Both the position numbers and the translations under genes were made by a program. Under the pieces are notes generated by a model. The model saw only the letters and a program-made list of their open reading frames with translations. It was not told where the DNA came from and searched no databases. Below, one piece after another: positions 1-12,800 of a stretch of DNA of 64,000 bases; positions within the stretch are counted from its first letter, which is position 1; each line of letters begins with the position of its first letter. Source of the stretch: Marthasterias glacialis (taxonomy: Eukaryota; Echinodermata; Asteroidea; Forcipulatida; Asteriidae); NCBI GenBank assembly GCA_911728455.2, contig OU452238.1, forward strand, positions 12,720,065 through 12,784,064. Reading direction: 5' to 3'.

Positions 1-410
1 TTGTGTAATCCCTGATAATAGACCTTTGTCCTTTTGTTCCTAGAAGAGGATTACGAGGCATCGAGAGGCTTCCACCATTGTTTATTCTTTGTATTTCGGC
101 TGAATGGAGGTAAGTCAGAGTGAGTAGGCAATCGAGCTATGGTTCAATGATTAGTTCCACTCCTATGCCGTAGGTAACGGCTGATGTTTTGCAACTTACG
201 CTGTGTAAATTTGAAGTTTTCTCGGTTGAGCAACAAAAAGGACAATCCAACAAAGAGAATCTCTTTTCTCTTGGCATTGTCAAGTCAAGATTTCTTTGTG
301 CCAGCGGTACCCTCAAAGAAAAATTTTTCTGTCAATTCCAAGAATCCCGCCGGGGATGAGACCCCAAAAAATAAATAAATCACAGCGGTAACTGGTTAAA
401 GATCTGTAGC
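1..410 (+). repeat. Dispersed ~600 bp repeat family, copy 1 (truncated at window edge)
   Basis: Shares AAGAGGATTACGAG, an ATTTCGGCT block, and a terminal AACTGGTTAAAGAT with copies at 16405, and in reverse at 13600 and 29060. No coding capacity recognised; it could be an LTR or a non-autonomous element. Nothing else was seen in 1-653. Confidence 0.7.
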
Positions 411-653
411 TTGACACTTCTAAAGTCCCGCTGCCAAAATATCCACCTCACACGATTCTAATAGAATTGTTTTTTCCTTCACGAGAAAGCTTGTCAAGCC
501 AACTTTGACTTGTCCAAAGTTTCTGACATGGAGTGGAATGGGAACTGCTGTGGTATGATCACGCCATAAAGCAAGAATTAGGATCAGATCGGACGTCAAG
601 ACAAGCGCCCTCAAGTGCTCCCTACACTGCATGGATACTGTGTATTGTCTCAC

Positions 654-833
654 CTCTTGTACTGATAAAGCATCAGGGAAGATGATGTCAGTATTGACCT
701 CTGGATATACGATATCTTCAGCTCCGTGAGTAGCGGCATCAATCCAAGATAAGCTCATCTTACCCAGTGCACCGGCAGCACGTCTTATTTTCTCCACGGT
801 GTGAGAGCGACGAAATTCAACTTCAGTTGATGA
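654..833 (-). CDS. DNHD1: DNHD1-like exon 42 (AAA2, last exon seen)
   Basis: Residues 2317-2376, ending TDIIFPDALSVQE, which lines up with canonical 'viNPKAltmgELYG'. The about 50 residues before it are extra. Acceptor TGCAG and donor GTGAGA. The next exon should start with the YG motif and is not in the window. The frame stays open past the donor to 420, but that stretch is not dynein-like. Confidence 0.82.
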
Positions 834-3800
834 CTGCATTAAACAAAAATATTTCTTAAGACATATCAAAACAGCAACTGTTCTCAAACTTGTTTTATTG
901 AAACTTAAATAACTTCAAAAGCTCCAAAACGATGAGAATACTATCACTTGACAGAAGTGTCTTTATTTCTTCAAATGTTTCAACATTTCTCATCACCTTT
1001 TTTTCAAATTCTTATCATTGAGAACTGCGACTTGAGGTGACTTTCACTATTTAATACTCACTGTGACTGATATTTTCTTGGTCGGACTAGTCCGTCCATC
1101 TTCCTTGGTAGGCGGGGTGGAATGGAGAGTGTTCAGGACTCGAGATAATGTCTCACGACAGACTGTCTTCCCACTACCAGCTGGTCCTACTAAGATGACT
1201 CCCTGTTTCTCCTTCAAGCTGTCATACAGCTCCAGTACCTGGAGGAAGTATCACAGTCAGGTCTGGAGAATCAATCTTGCAGAGATAGGGTCAGTCTTTA
1301 TGGCACATGGATCATTCGTGAAAACCATACGATTGGAATGATTGTGTTCCTCTAAACCAACGTTATGAAACCTGATACCATTTCCCTATTGATCCAGTGG
1401 TGGGGTGGTCCGGTTGGCGTAGTGGTATCTTTTCTCGCCTTCCATCTCTAGGACCTTGGTTCGAATCCCTACCTGAATGTGTGGGTTTTCCCCTGGAAAA
1501 AAAGCTCTCTAGCGTTTTCCTCCCACATCTAAAACTGAAACTTCCTTCCTTGTCTTCTCTCCATGGGGTTCTTGGTTAGTCTAGTGATTAAGTTCGCTTT
1601 TCTGAGAATCCTCGGGTTTACAACCAGAGTTAATAAATGAAATTAAATAAATAAAATGAAATGACCCAATTCATCTGACACCATCATCACAATAATCTTG
1701 GTTTCTCCATTTGTGAGTCAATGTCCCTGTGTGTTATGCAGTGTAGTGCGCATTTCAGACAAGGCGTTTACACGCTTACCATCAATTTAACGAGAAATCT
1801 GACTCCCAAAACGACGAGCATGGCGGACAATCAGTGCAAGTCGTGTGGCGTCAGTGCAAGGGGTTCAATACATACCTTGGTAACATGTTGCGGCGTTGCT
1901 TGTAGCTTATCAGCGACAAACTGACGTTGAACAGCATCGACTAACACCGGGTCATGTTCCTGGCTGGTGGTACCTGGTCGTCCCATTCCACCCCACGGGA
2001 ACACACTACGTAAGAGATTCCTGACAGTCCGAGCATGGTCGGGAATATGTAGGCTTGGCAGTAGGATGGATTGGATGGCAAAGACAATCGCAATTTCTTC
2101 ACGATGTTCTTCATCTTGCTCAAGGGTAAGGACGTCCGAGTCCATCAAGTTACCTTTACAAAAGAAATCCAGTAAGAACAAAAACTGACTGACAGATTCT
2201 ACAAATTTGAAATCTCCGGAATGGTTTTGTGATCGACTCAGAAAGTCCTGCCTACTAAAACGAAAAAAGTTTCAAATTGAATAGAGAAATTTTAAAATAA
2301 ACTTTGGAAATATAAAAGCTGGTGATGGTTTAAATAATCTCAGTTTGCGGAATAAATTTATTATCACAGCCTGACTCGATCAAAAACGTTCATTCAGTTC
2401 AACTTTAGTTTTCGCATCCTTTTTTATTTTTTAGAAATGCCTTGGGGCATTTTACAAGACGGTAGCCAAAAGATGTACTCATCACTTCAACAGAATAATT
2501 CCAAAGCTACATTCATTTCTAGAGCTCCAATGTTCTGTATGCAATGGAAATAGCACCGTTGCAGACCACCGCCGTCGCTGAGATTATACAATGAGTGCAT
2601 ATGTATCCCCATCAATGCTGACAATAGGTCAGCCTTTGACCTCAGTGAGGGCGCTGTTTCAGCTTGTGACATCACATGCAAAAGATCCAAAGTCTTCTTC
2701 ACACTACGAAAAATGTCTGTGTTTGACACAGGTCTGATCGGCGTAAGTTTGACTGACTTTTTCACACTACATTTCAATCTGGTGTTGACCCATGTAGGGC
2801 GCTTGATCCGTGTCGAAACCAACCCTGGTCAGGAGGTGGGGTTGAGAGCTTTTGATCCGTGTTAAAAACTCCAACACGTGTTGAAAGCCATAGTGTGAAC
2901 ACTGCGTGGTTCATTTTTTATCCACATTGAGTGCGTGGAGCCATCGGCAATAATGCATTGTGGGAGTTTTCTGCTTGGATCCGTGTCGGACCCTGGCAGT
3001 GTGAAACGATCGCACAATACAGGGGTTGAAAGTTACACTTGTAACCCACAAGCTGATTTCGTGCAGCTAGTGTGAAAGCAGAGCTGATTTGAACTGTGTT
3101 AAAATTTTACCAAGTCAACACGGAGTTGACCCGTGTAGATTTCGACACGGATGGGACGGAGATAGTGTGAAAGGGCCTTATAGTTGTGAGATCTTACTTT
3201 CTGAGGCTGTTTCTGAATTGAGTATGCTGCTGTTTCGAGTCGTGGATCTCCCTGGGAGCTGGAATACTTGTTTCTTAGCGTAGAGTTTGAAAGTTGCAAT
3301 CTTAATCACTGACTGGATTGTACGTAAACCAAACGTACAATCTCCACTCTTAGAGAACTGTGTAGAAAAGGAAAAAAATAAAGAAATTTTTAATAACAAT
3401 AATAATAATAATAATAATAATAATTTGGGAGGCGAATCCTCCTTCCTCGCAGCTGAGAAGCTGAATTGTGAAGAATGCGGTTCCAACAGATTCGAGCTGC
3501 TGCCATGCAAAAGCGCCTTTGGCACCCAACCACATCAACCCATATATGACCACGGAGCACAGCCTCAGATCAAAAGTGTTTGATTTTTCCAGAGGGAGGA
3601 AAACAAGAGGGCCCAGAGAAAAACCCTCGTGGCATAGGAGAGAACCAATGCACAACTCTACTCACATATGGCCCTAGCCGGGAATCGAACCAGGGACACA
3701 TTGGTGAGACGAGAGCGCTTTAAGCACAATTCATCCAGCCACGCCATGATAAAGTGAAATTCACCAGTTTCTCAGCAAAAAATTACCACTAATAACAAAA

Positions 3801-6800
3801 ACAAGTACCAAGAGTCAGTTACAAAAAAATTGACACTTTGAAATACCTTGAAATAGGAATGTATATTTAGGAATTTATATATTTGCAACCAAATGATGAA
3901 ATAACAAATAAAGAAATAAACAATAACAATAAATGTAACTCACCTGTGTTTGCAAGAGGTCAGCAAAAGTGCATAACTTGGATGCTAGGACATCAGCTGC
4001 AACAAAACCCTGCCAATAGAGGGCGCTCTGTAGGATGATACGCAAGTCTGGTTTGACCATGGACATGGGACGCATCAATGACTGCAAAGGAGCATGGTTA
4101 AAGAAATGATTTGTTAGTTCTCATGGTAAACAAAGTTTAAAAAGCGAGCTTTGCGATTGATGAAATTTCTCGACAGAACTGGTCTGTGTGATCGTCAAGC
4201 TGATCGTCGAGCTGCAAAAACAACCACACCTCATACACAACCAAGATGTCATACCGTCGACATCGAAACAACATCTGAACAGAATCTACCCATTTGTGTG
4301 CATAAAGAAAATTCCTTTCTTATTGGTCGAAATGCTTTGTTTCTGAATCCTGTTTTGGCTTGTCAAAACATAAAATATCAATTAATATGAAGTTTGAGAA
4401 ACTCACCCTGAGAGTGTCTGGAATCTTATGAGTAGTAGAGTTTGAGGTGTTGAGTGTTGCAAAGCAACCAAAGTTACTGCTTGCTGGCATTAGGGTATTA
4501 TTGAGCATCACATGACCCAAGAGGGTTGGTTTGTAGCTCCAAAGGGTGGGTAGAGGTGCTGTGTCCTTGGATTTGGGTGTCACTCCTAGATAAACACGGG
4601 CAAGGAAGATTGATTAACAACAATATTTGGTATCAATTAAGTATTCTTCTCAAGGTATGAAAACACACAGAAGATGAGCAGACAAAGACCAAAACAAAAT
4701 AATGAGCTTTCTGACCTAACAGGCAACGGGGAGTAGGTAAGCAAGGAAACCATTTCAGATTTGATACGTTACTTACCTTGGCCATATAAATCTGGGAGTA
4801 AAGGGACATGTTGATTGGGGTGCATGTAGTGATCCTTGAGGTGTACCTCATACCCCTTACTGATCGAATGTCGACGCTGAGGCATGCTCTGAATGGTGTG
4901 AGGTTCAGGTTTAACTTTGACATCTGGTACAAGATAACTGGCTGGTTGTTTGGGCTCCTTGATGATAAGAAAACAAAAAAATATCTTGGCCATCTTGGTT
5001 TTTATAACACACAAATCAATAAGAATCAAAGTGAGGCTTGGTCACAAAAACCAGACAGGTACTTTACAGTTCGACTAGTCTAATCAGTGCTGGGTAGTCA
5101 GAGAAGCAGACTCTTACCTTTCTATGATGATGAGAAACCCGGCGTCTTGTAGGCTCTGACTGCTCCTCTGGGCAGGATGAATGCAGAGTAGTCAGCGAGT
5201 TTCTTCGTTGTCGATGACGATGATGAGAGAAGCCTCTTGTACTATACTGATTCCCCAAGGAGGAGTGGAGGATCCACAGAGCGTTACACAGATGATCCAA
5301 CTCCTGACCAAACACCGACATTAACCCTGAACGTCAAATAGTAAGATCAATCAATAGACCATATTTTTGACCCCAAGAGGGCGCTTTCAAGGGCTAATTT
5401 CCTTGCATCACAATTACAGATTTATATATTCTGATTGCCTGTAGGTTGTTTTCTTGTATCCATGGCCAAATAAATAGTAATAAAATAATGACAACGGAAA
5501 AACCAGTTTGTTTTTATACTTGTTTTACATGAAGTTAGTTTGGTTCAAACACGTCCTCATGCGGTCAAAAATACTACGATTTCAGAAGATACTTCACAGG
5601 GCAGAGTTTCCCCCAAATGAAAAATCTTGAAAATTGGAAAAATATTTTGGAACTTAATAAATTCAGAAGAAATCTTTAGACAAAGAACCAAAATAGATTG
5701 GGAAAATAATGTATTGATAATCGATAAGCTACCTTCAGTCATATGGTTCAGGTTGGTGAACATCACCCAGCTTCCACTTTGTACCATACCACTCAGTAGT
5801 CTCGTCAGTACACTCATGTTAGTGACCTCAGCACAGTTAAAGGTCACCAGATGGCGACCCATGACCTTTGACACAAACAGAGAATAAATGACAACAATTG
5901 TATAGACATTTCTATTGTTGATAAACAAAGCGTGCTGGTTGGCATGGACAGCCAAATGTAGCTAAACATTCAAGTCTTGTTGACAGACAAAATTCAACAT
6001 TTTTGCATACTTATTTAAAGAAAAATACATCCCGTTGTTGATTGGTTTGTTTCCAACAAGTTCTGAACTGTTTTTTGTTTATTTGTTTAACATTTTTACA
6101 AACTGTGATTATCTGTTTTTGGTTTCGTTTGAGATGAAGAAATTGTTTTAAATTAAAACAAAAATGGGGCATACCTTAGCTAAATCTCTGATTGTCTCAG
6201 CTTTACCCGTCTGCTCTGGGCCCATTACTGTCCCACATTGGAATCTCCTTAGAGCTGTTGTCATGGCTAACTGACACCTGTCAGTCAACGGTGTAGCAAC
6301 CATTGGAGTATCTGGACCTTGATATTCATAACTATATGCAAATGACGCTCCTAGCTGATGGAGTGTACAGGGACCGAAGACCCTCCCTGCAGTGGATGTG
6401 TACTGGTAAGGTCTTGGTGTTGGTGGAAGATCAAGTACTACACAAAGAAAAAAACAAACACAAATCAAACTTAAAATGTCTGAGTCATAGCTCTAACATT
6501 TTGGGGGAAAAAAACACCCAAGTGAGGTAATATCAAAAGATCACAACTGAGAAAAATATAACACAAGCAAGAGAAGAACTAGGCTGGTAATCTTATTTTT
6601 TGTGTTTGTTTATTGGACTTTTTAACTATGTAAAGCACCTAGAGACTTGGAGGTATTGGGCGCTATTTTAAGGACTTGATTATTATTATCAAAGTGACAG
6701 TGTAAAAGAAAACTGGGACAAGTTGTTGTGCTAGCTTGGGTCGAGAGGATGTATCAATGACCTATGACCCATTAAGGTGTAAATACCTACTGTACTTATT

Positions 6801-9800
6801 GTACCCACAGCCTACCCCACAGGTACCTATTGTACCTACAGCCTACCCCACAGGTACCTATTGTACCCACAGCCTACACCTCAGGTACCTATTGTACCCA
6901 CAGCCTACCCCACAGGTACCTATTGTACCCACAGCCTACCCCACAGGTACCTATTGTACCCACAGCCTACCCCACAGGTACCTATTGTACCCACAGCCTA
7001 CCCCTCAGGTACATATTGTATCCACATCCTACCCCACAGGTACCTATTGTATCCACATCCTACCCCACAGGTACCTATTGTACCCACAGCCTACCCCACA
7101 GGTACCTATTGTACCCACAGCCTACCCCACAGGTACATATTGTATCCACATCCTACCCCACAGGTACATATTGTACCCACAGCCTACCCCACAGGTACCT
7201 ATTGTACCCACAGCCTTACTCACAGGTACCTATTGTATCCACAGCCTACCCCACAGGTACCTATTGTATCCACAGTATACCCCCACAGGTACCTATTGTA
7301 CCCACAGCCTACCCCTCAGGTACATATTGTATCCACAGTATACCCCAACAGGTACCTATTGTACCCAAAGCCTACCCCACAGGCTTGTCATTCCATAATG
7401 TCTTTACTTACCTTGAACTGGATCTTGGTCCTGCTCTACATCTGATGTAACCGGTAGTGCTTGTAACATCGGCCTTGCTTCCATTGTAATGTGCAGTATC
7501 TTAACCCAATCGAAGCTACTCAATGATGGCTCAGGAAGGGATAACAAATCTGTGGAAAGCAAACATTTCAAAACTTAAAAATATCAGGAAAAAAGGGAAT
7601 ACACTGCGAGCTTGTAATAAGTAGAGAAGTATTGAACACAATGCCATATAATGAGGGTGGCATGGGTGGCGTGTGCGTAAAGCACTCGCCTCTCACCAAT
7701 GTGTCCCTGGTTCGATTCCCGGCTAGGGCCATTTGTGAGTAGAGTTGTGCATTGGTTCTCGCCTGTGCCATGAGGGTTTTCCTCAGGCCATCCGGTTTTC
7801 CTCCCTCCGGCAAAAAACAAAAACTTTCGATCTCTGGCTGTGCTCCGTGGTCATAATATGGGTCGATGTGGCTGGCTGCAAAAGGCGCCTTTGCATGCCT
7901 GCAGCTCAAACCTGTCTAGCCGGGTCCTTCGCAATTCAGCTTCTCAGCTGCCACTAAGGATGATTAGCCTCCCAAATTATTATTAATTATTATTATAGTA
8001 AAGCATGAGGAGATTGTCTAAGACTGACCTACCCCAGCCACGAAATTTCCAGCTTGTGACACAGTGACACTTCAGGTTCACAGGGAATTTCCCTTCCCTA
8101 AGAAACAGTTATCTTTCCCCAACAAGAATAGAACACATGTCTAACACCCTGACTTACTATTCAGAATATCCCTGTGATGAAGACCCTGGTTGATGAGCGA
8201 TCCAAGGAGTATCTGTAGTCTGGTTCTTGTCTCTGAAGATAGGTATCGGCTACAGTTATCTCTTAAAATGGAGACGTACTGATCAAGACGCGTCTGATGA
8301 TGATCGCTGCAGACAGGAAGACATTCAATACAAAAATGTTTTAATCTCAGAGTTTTAACGAGTCGTCACAAGAGGGTTGATAAATCTGAATTTCACTTCT
8401 GATATGGGCGGGGGGGGGGGGGGGGGGGGGGTGGTTGGGGGCACGTAATCTTGAAGAATTTTATGACTGATGTCCTTCTTACCTGATCATCTTGAGTTTA
8501 TCTTTACTTCCGTCCTTCAGTCCTCTTCTGATATCCTTAGCCCACATAATGGCTTCAGTGAGGACGACACATTGCACTGGGAACCGCAGCAACCAATGAT
8601 GATAGCTCTGCTTCACTGCGTCCTTTAACTGACTTTCTTCTTTATCACTAGAGGGCGCTGTGGACTCCAGGTGAGCCAACTCGGCGAGGATCTTGTCAGG
8701 GGCTGTGCGATCTAAATGAACAAACAAGAGCCCATCTAGAGAAATGAGTCTGCATTGTGCAATGTCGGAATACTTCTAACAAATAAATGTTATGATCTTT
8801 AGGTTGGAATGGTAAGGGTGAGAATCTTACCTGATCCCAGCCTAGTCTCCAAACAAGCATGTAACTGTGACCCCAGTGAGTTCCTCATGATAGTCTCCAA
8901 TCCAGAAATCCATTGGGGGGGTTCTACTTTGGGGTTGAGAGGTGTTGCCATTGGAACATGCTCTCCTAGTTTGCCTTCTATTGCAACCACTCGAAGTCTG
9001 TTGGCTGAACAGGACAAAAAAAACGGAAGAGAAGTATTAACTTACTCCGGCTGTTAACCAGCACGATGATATCATATGTAAATATAAGTCTAGAGGGAGG
9101 AGTTATGTAAATAAGAGGGAGGAGCTTACCATGAAGCTGTAAATCAAATGATGTCTGCATCATCCCTGTCTCTTCCTTAGATGCAGGAGGAAGATCAAAC
9201 TGAAGATCTTGGATCCCAGGGAAGATTTGTCTTACTAGAGGAACCCAACGTCGTTTATCTCGAGTCATAGACAGCATATCTATAAGTTCCTCATCACTAA
9301 GGAAGTAGAGACGAGGGGAAGTGATGCGGATCTTGTTAAGTAGACACCTAAGATCCTTCAAGATTTCCTCCTGTGAGTTGAAAATACACAATAAGAAATA
9401 TCATCTTGTAACTAAACAGAGGTAATACCTTAATTGAATTTCATTGGTGTTAAAAAGCTTTCAATGAAACAAGGTGTGAGAAATAAACTTGTTTGGCATT
9501 CAAGTTTAGACCATGTAAGTCTCGCGACGAAAAGGTCAGCATTGAGCTTCCAGGCACCTCTGAGCCATCAGCTATAGGAGATTGACGCAAGTGCAATTTT
9601 GTGTGATTGTTATTTTTGTCACATCACTTTTTGCCAATCCCCAAAAACATATTGATGCAATAATTACATTTAAAACTTACAATATAATAAATAAAATTGT
9701 AATAAAATCGGGAAAACTTCAGAGAAAATGAAGAAATGTTGCTCAACCTCCAACATCCTGTTTTGAAGTATCAGATTGCGAATTTACACTGACAGCATTA

Positions 9801-12800
9801 CTGAAACCGTGTTCAACTGCACCAACAAACCAAAGTTAGGTCATTATTTGAATTTGGGATAAGTGCTTCTTCACTTAGCCTGAAAACAGACCTTGTATCA
9901 CCAAACCTTTAAATAAATTTCACTTCTATGATTTCTTGTTGCCATATAAGTTGTCTTGACCTACTTACCTGAGTACGAATCAGAGACATTAACTGCTCTC
10001 TGAGTACATCACCCTGTAACTCTCGATATCCCTTCTGACCTTTACGCTTCTCAAGAACCGACATTACTTTGGGGTCAGTTACAACTGCTTTCATGATTTC
10101 CTAGAGATAAGAACACATAGACATGCTATGAGATCACATAGTTCACATAAACGGTTGTATAATAATAATAATAATAATAATAATACACAGTTCTGATATA
10201 GTGCTTTATCTTTCAGTACGCGCTAATCCTCCAATCAGATTGCTCAATGGGAGTGTGATAATATACAAATATTGACTGCTTCGAGTGGCGTAGTAAAACT
10301 AGTCACTCGAGGTGATCCCCGGAGCAGCCTATCTTCCCGAGGCAGAGCCGAGGGAAGATAGGCGGCTCTGGGGATCACCGAGAGTGACTAGTTTTACTAC
10401 GCCACGAGATAAAGCAGTCAATATGTGTTTTACAACACCTAAATTTCATCCATTTTGTGGTAATATTCGTTAAACAACTGTGCGTATATCAGTCTTCAAA
10501 CAACTGTATAAAATCTGACAGGAAAGCTTGACAAAAAGAAAGAGGGGTACCACACTGCCTTCGTTCTCATATCGTATTTCAAATGCACGTATTATTTGAT
10601 CGTTTCACCGGGTTCGAGGTTGTCGTTGGATAGTACCATTTAATAGTTCTTTTGGTCGGTGTGCAGTGTGACAGTAAAAATACACAACACCACGTGACAC
10701 ACGTTCGGCCAATCAACAGATAGAATCAAAGGAAGAGGTGTTATAATAAACCATATCATACTCCCAGTAGTCTATATTGCACTGTGTGTATTGTGAGTAT
10801 CATGCATCACAGTATCATGCGTTCCCTTTATTCTAGACTCAGAACCTCCCAGATATTACAATTCAGGAGGTTTACAGACTCTATGCATGCCAGAAATACA
10901 ATACTACCGATTTGGACACAGTGTGGATGTAACTGCTGATGAGCGAGACTTAAGTTTGGACGATTAGTGGCGCTCTTTATCTATAAAAAAGAAGAATCGT
11001 TTTTTGTTTCACATGTCTTCGTCGCAAGTTTCTGATTGATTTCTTGCCATATTTTGAGAGTATCCATGACCCGAGGACAGAGGTACAGTAAATTTGATTA
11101 TTAAAAATATTATAACTGATCCTCTTGATATTACAAGTTGATATTAAGCAACATTTTAGGTCCTTTTAGAGACAGATTTCTTGCTGTATTAGTGCATGTA
11201 TGTTTAAGTGCACGTGGTAGATCAACAGACACATGTACCTACCGACACATCGTTCTGCATTGAGATGACCTTTGACCTCAACTCATTTAACGGTTTATTA
11301 TTAGTGTTTCTGTTTACATAAGTGAAAGTGTCTTTTTAGTAATTATGCCATACTCCAATCAGATTAGTTATTTGTGCTTTTCTATTGTTTTATTGCAGTT
11401 TTTACGTGAAACAGTGAAACAGTGGAACAGTGAAACAGTGAAGTAGTGAAATATTGAAACAGTGTACTGTAACACTACAGCCCGAAAGTAAAGTGCAGCA
11501 TTGAAGAGAAATAAATACCCCAGACAGTTTAGACAATCCTATTGGCTAAGAAGTGGTCACATGACCATTTCAAAGTGACTTTAAACGGCTGATAAAGACA
11601 CAGCTGGGGCTGTTTAAAACCAGTTGGATTGTGATTGGCCCCTGAACATGAATAACAAAACTTGAGATTTTGTTATCCTTTAACTTATTATTTTGCATAA
11701 CTTTATTTTTTTTTCAAAATAATAAATAAACATTTCTTAAAGATGATTACTTTCACAAGCATACAACGAATGTATGAGGTAAAATCATAATATTTTAAAG
11801 AGAAAATGTTAATAAGGAAATGAAATGGAGCTTTAATAAAAACACTTAAAAAGCAATGTTTTGGACGAGGCTGAAGAACTGTCAAAAGTGTTAAGAAAAT
11901 ATCGTCTGCTCATATTTGCTGGTTTGTTTGTGCACGATAAAAGTTGTATAGGAAGTTTTTAGACACTTATTTATTGGATTTAAGTTAAAATGTCTGATAA
12001 CTTGCAATGTAATTTTGACCTTCAATTTGATATTGACGATATAACTGACGAGGAAGTTATTGTTGAAGAGGCAGAACAATGTCAGAGAGGAGAAAGCAGA
12101 CCGAGATCAGTCAACATCAAATGGGCCTAGGTTCCAGCAGTGCACAGGTGATGAAATTACAGCTTATATAGAAGCAAGAAAATGAAAAATCACCTACTTA
12201 TGTGACAGTCTGCCATGATACATGACGTTACCATTCCTTAAAATGTTTCTCCATTCTTCAGCAAATGTCAGTTTTAATAAAGTTCCTCTTATTTTACTGT
12301 GAAAACAATGTATTTCTAAAGATTCTCTCTGAGTTTCACCACAGCCTTGCCAGCGCGACGACCAACAGTCACACACAGCTGTTATTTAGTCTGGTTTCGT
12401 GTTTTGAAACTCTAAATCGTACAAATCACACATAGGGGAGGCGACAACCAGACGCACAAGCAAAGCAGGGCCCCTGAACATGAACTGCAAACTGACAAAA
12501 TGAACGAAACCATCCAAAACCTTTTTTAAAACCAATTTTCCATATTTTTCAATATTTGTTAACAAAAGGGCATTTATGAATGGGAATAAAAGAGTGGTGA
12601 CTCGTTCTTAAACGGCCGTTTAAAACCTTGCAGGGTCGTGGCCGTGCGATAAAGGCCCTCGCCTTCGGCTCGGGCCTTTATCGCACGGCCACGACCCTGC
12701 CGGTTTTAAACGGCCGTTTAAGAACTCGTCACCACTCATTTATTCCCTTATTAAACACTTATTGAACAGTCAAAAGAAAAAACCAGCGGAATAGCAGTGA

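Noticed and set aside
420..653. Open frame continuing exon 42 past its donor to a stop at 420
   Set aside because: A good donor (GTGAGA) lies at 653 and the downstream translation has no dynein similarity, whereas AAA2 should continue with a YG-containing segment.
1063..1341. Plus-strand ORF of 92 codons
   Set aside because: It is the antisense of the AAA2 P-loop exon; the minus strand carries the conserved motif.
2487..2830. Minus-strand ORF of 111 codons between exons 39 and 40
   Set aside because: Exons 39 and 40 join in phase without it, and most of it overlaps a MITE-like element with repeated GTGTGAAA motifs.
3178..3677. Overlapping ORFs on both strands, one with a poly-Ile or poly-Asn run
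   Set aside because: They fall in a tRNA-derived SINE and its ATT-repeat tail.
6736..7450. Three overlapping plus-strand ORFs of about 200 residues with Pro/Tyr/Thr repeats
   Set aside because: They are the three frames of a 31 bp minisatellite in an intron of the minus-strand gene and have no protein-like composition apart from the repeat.
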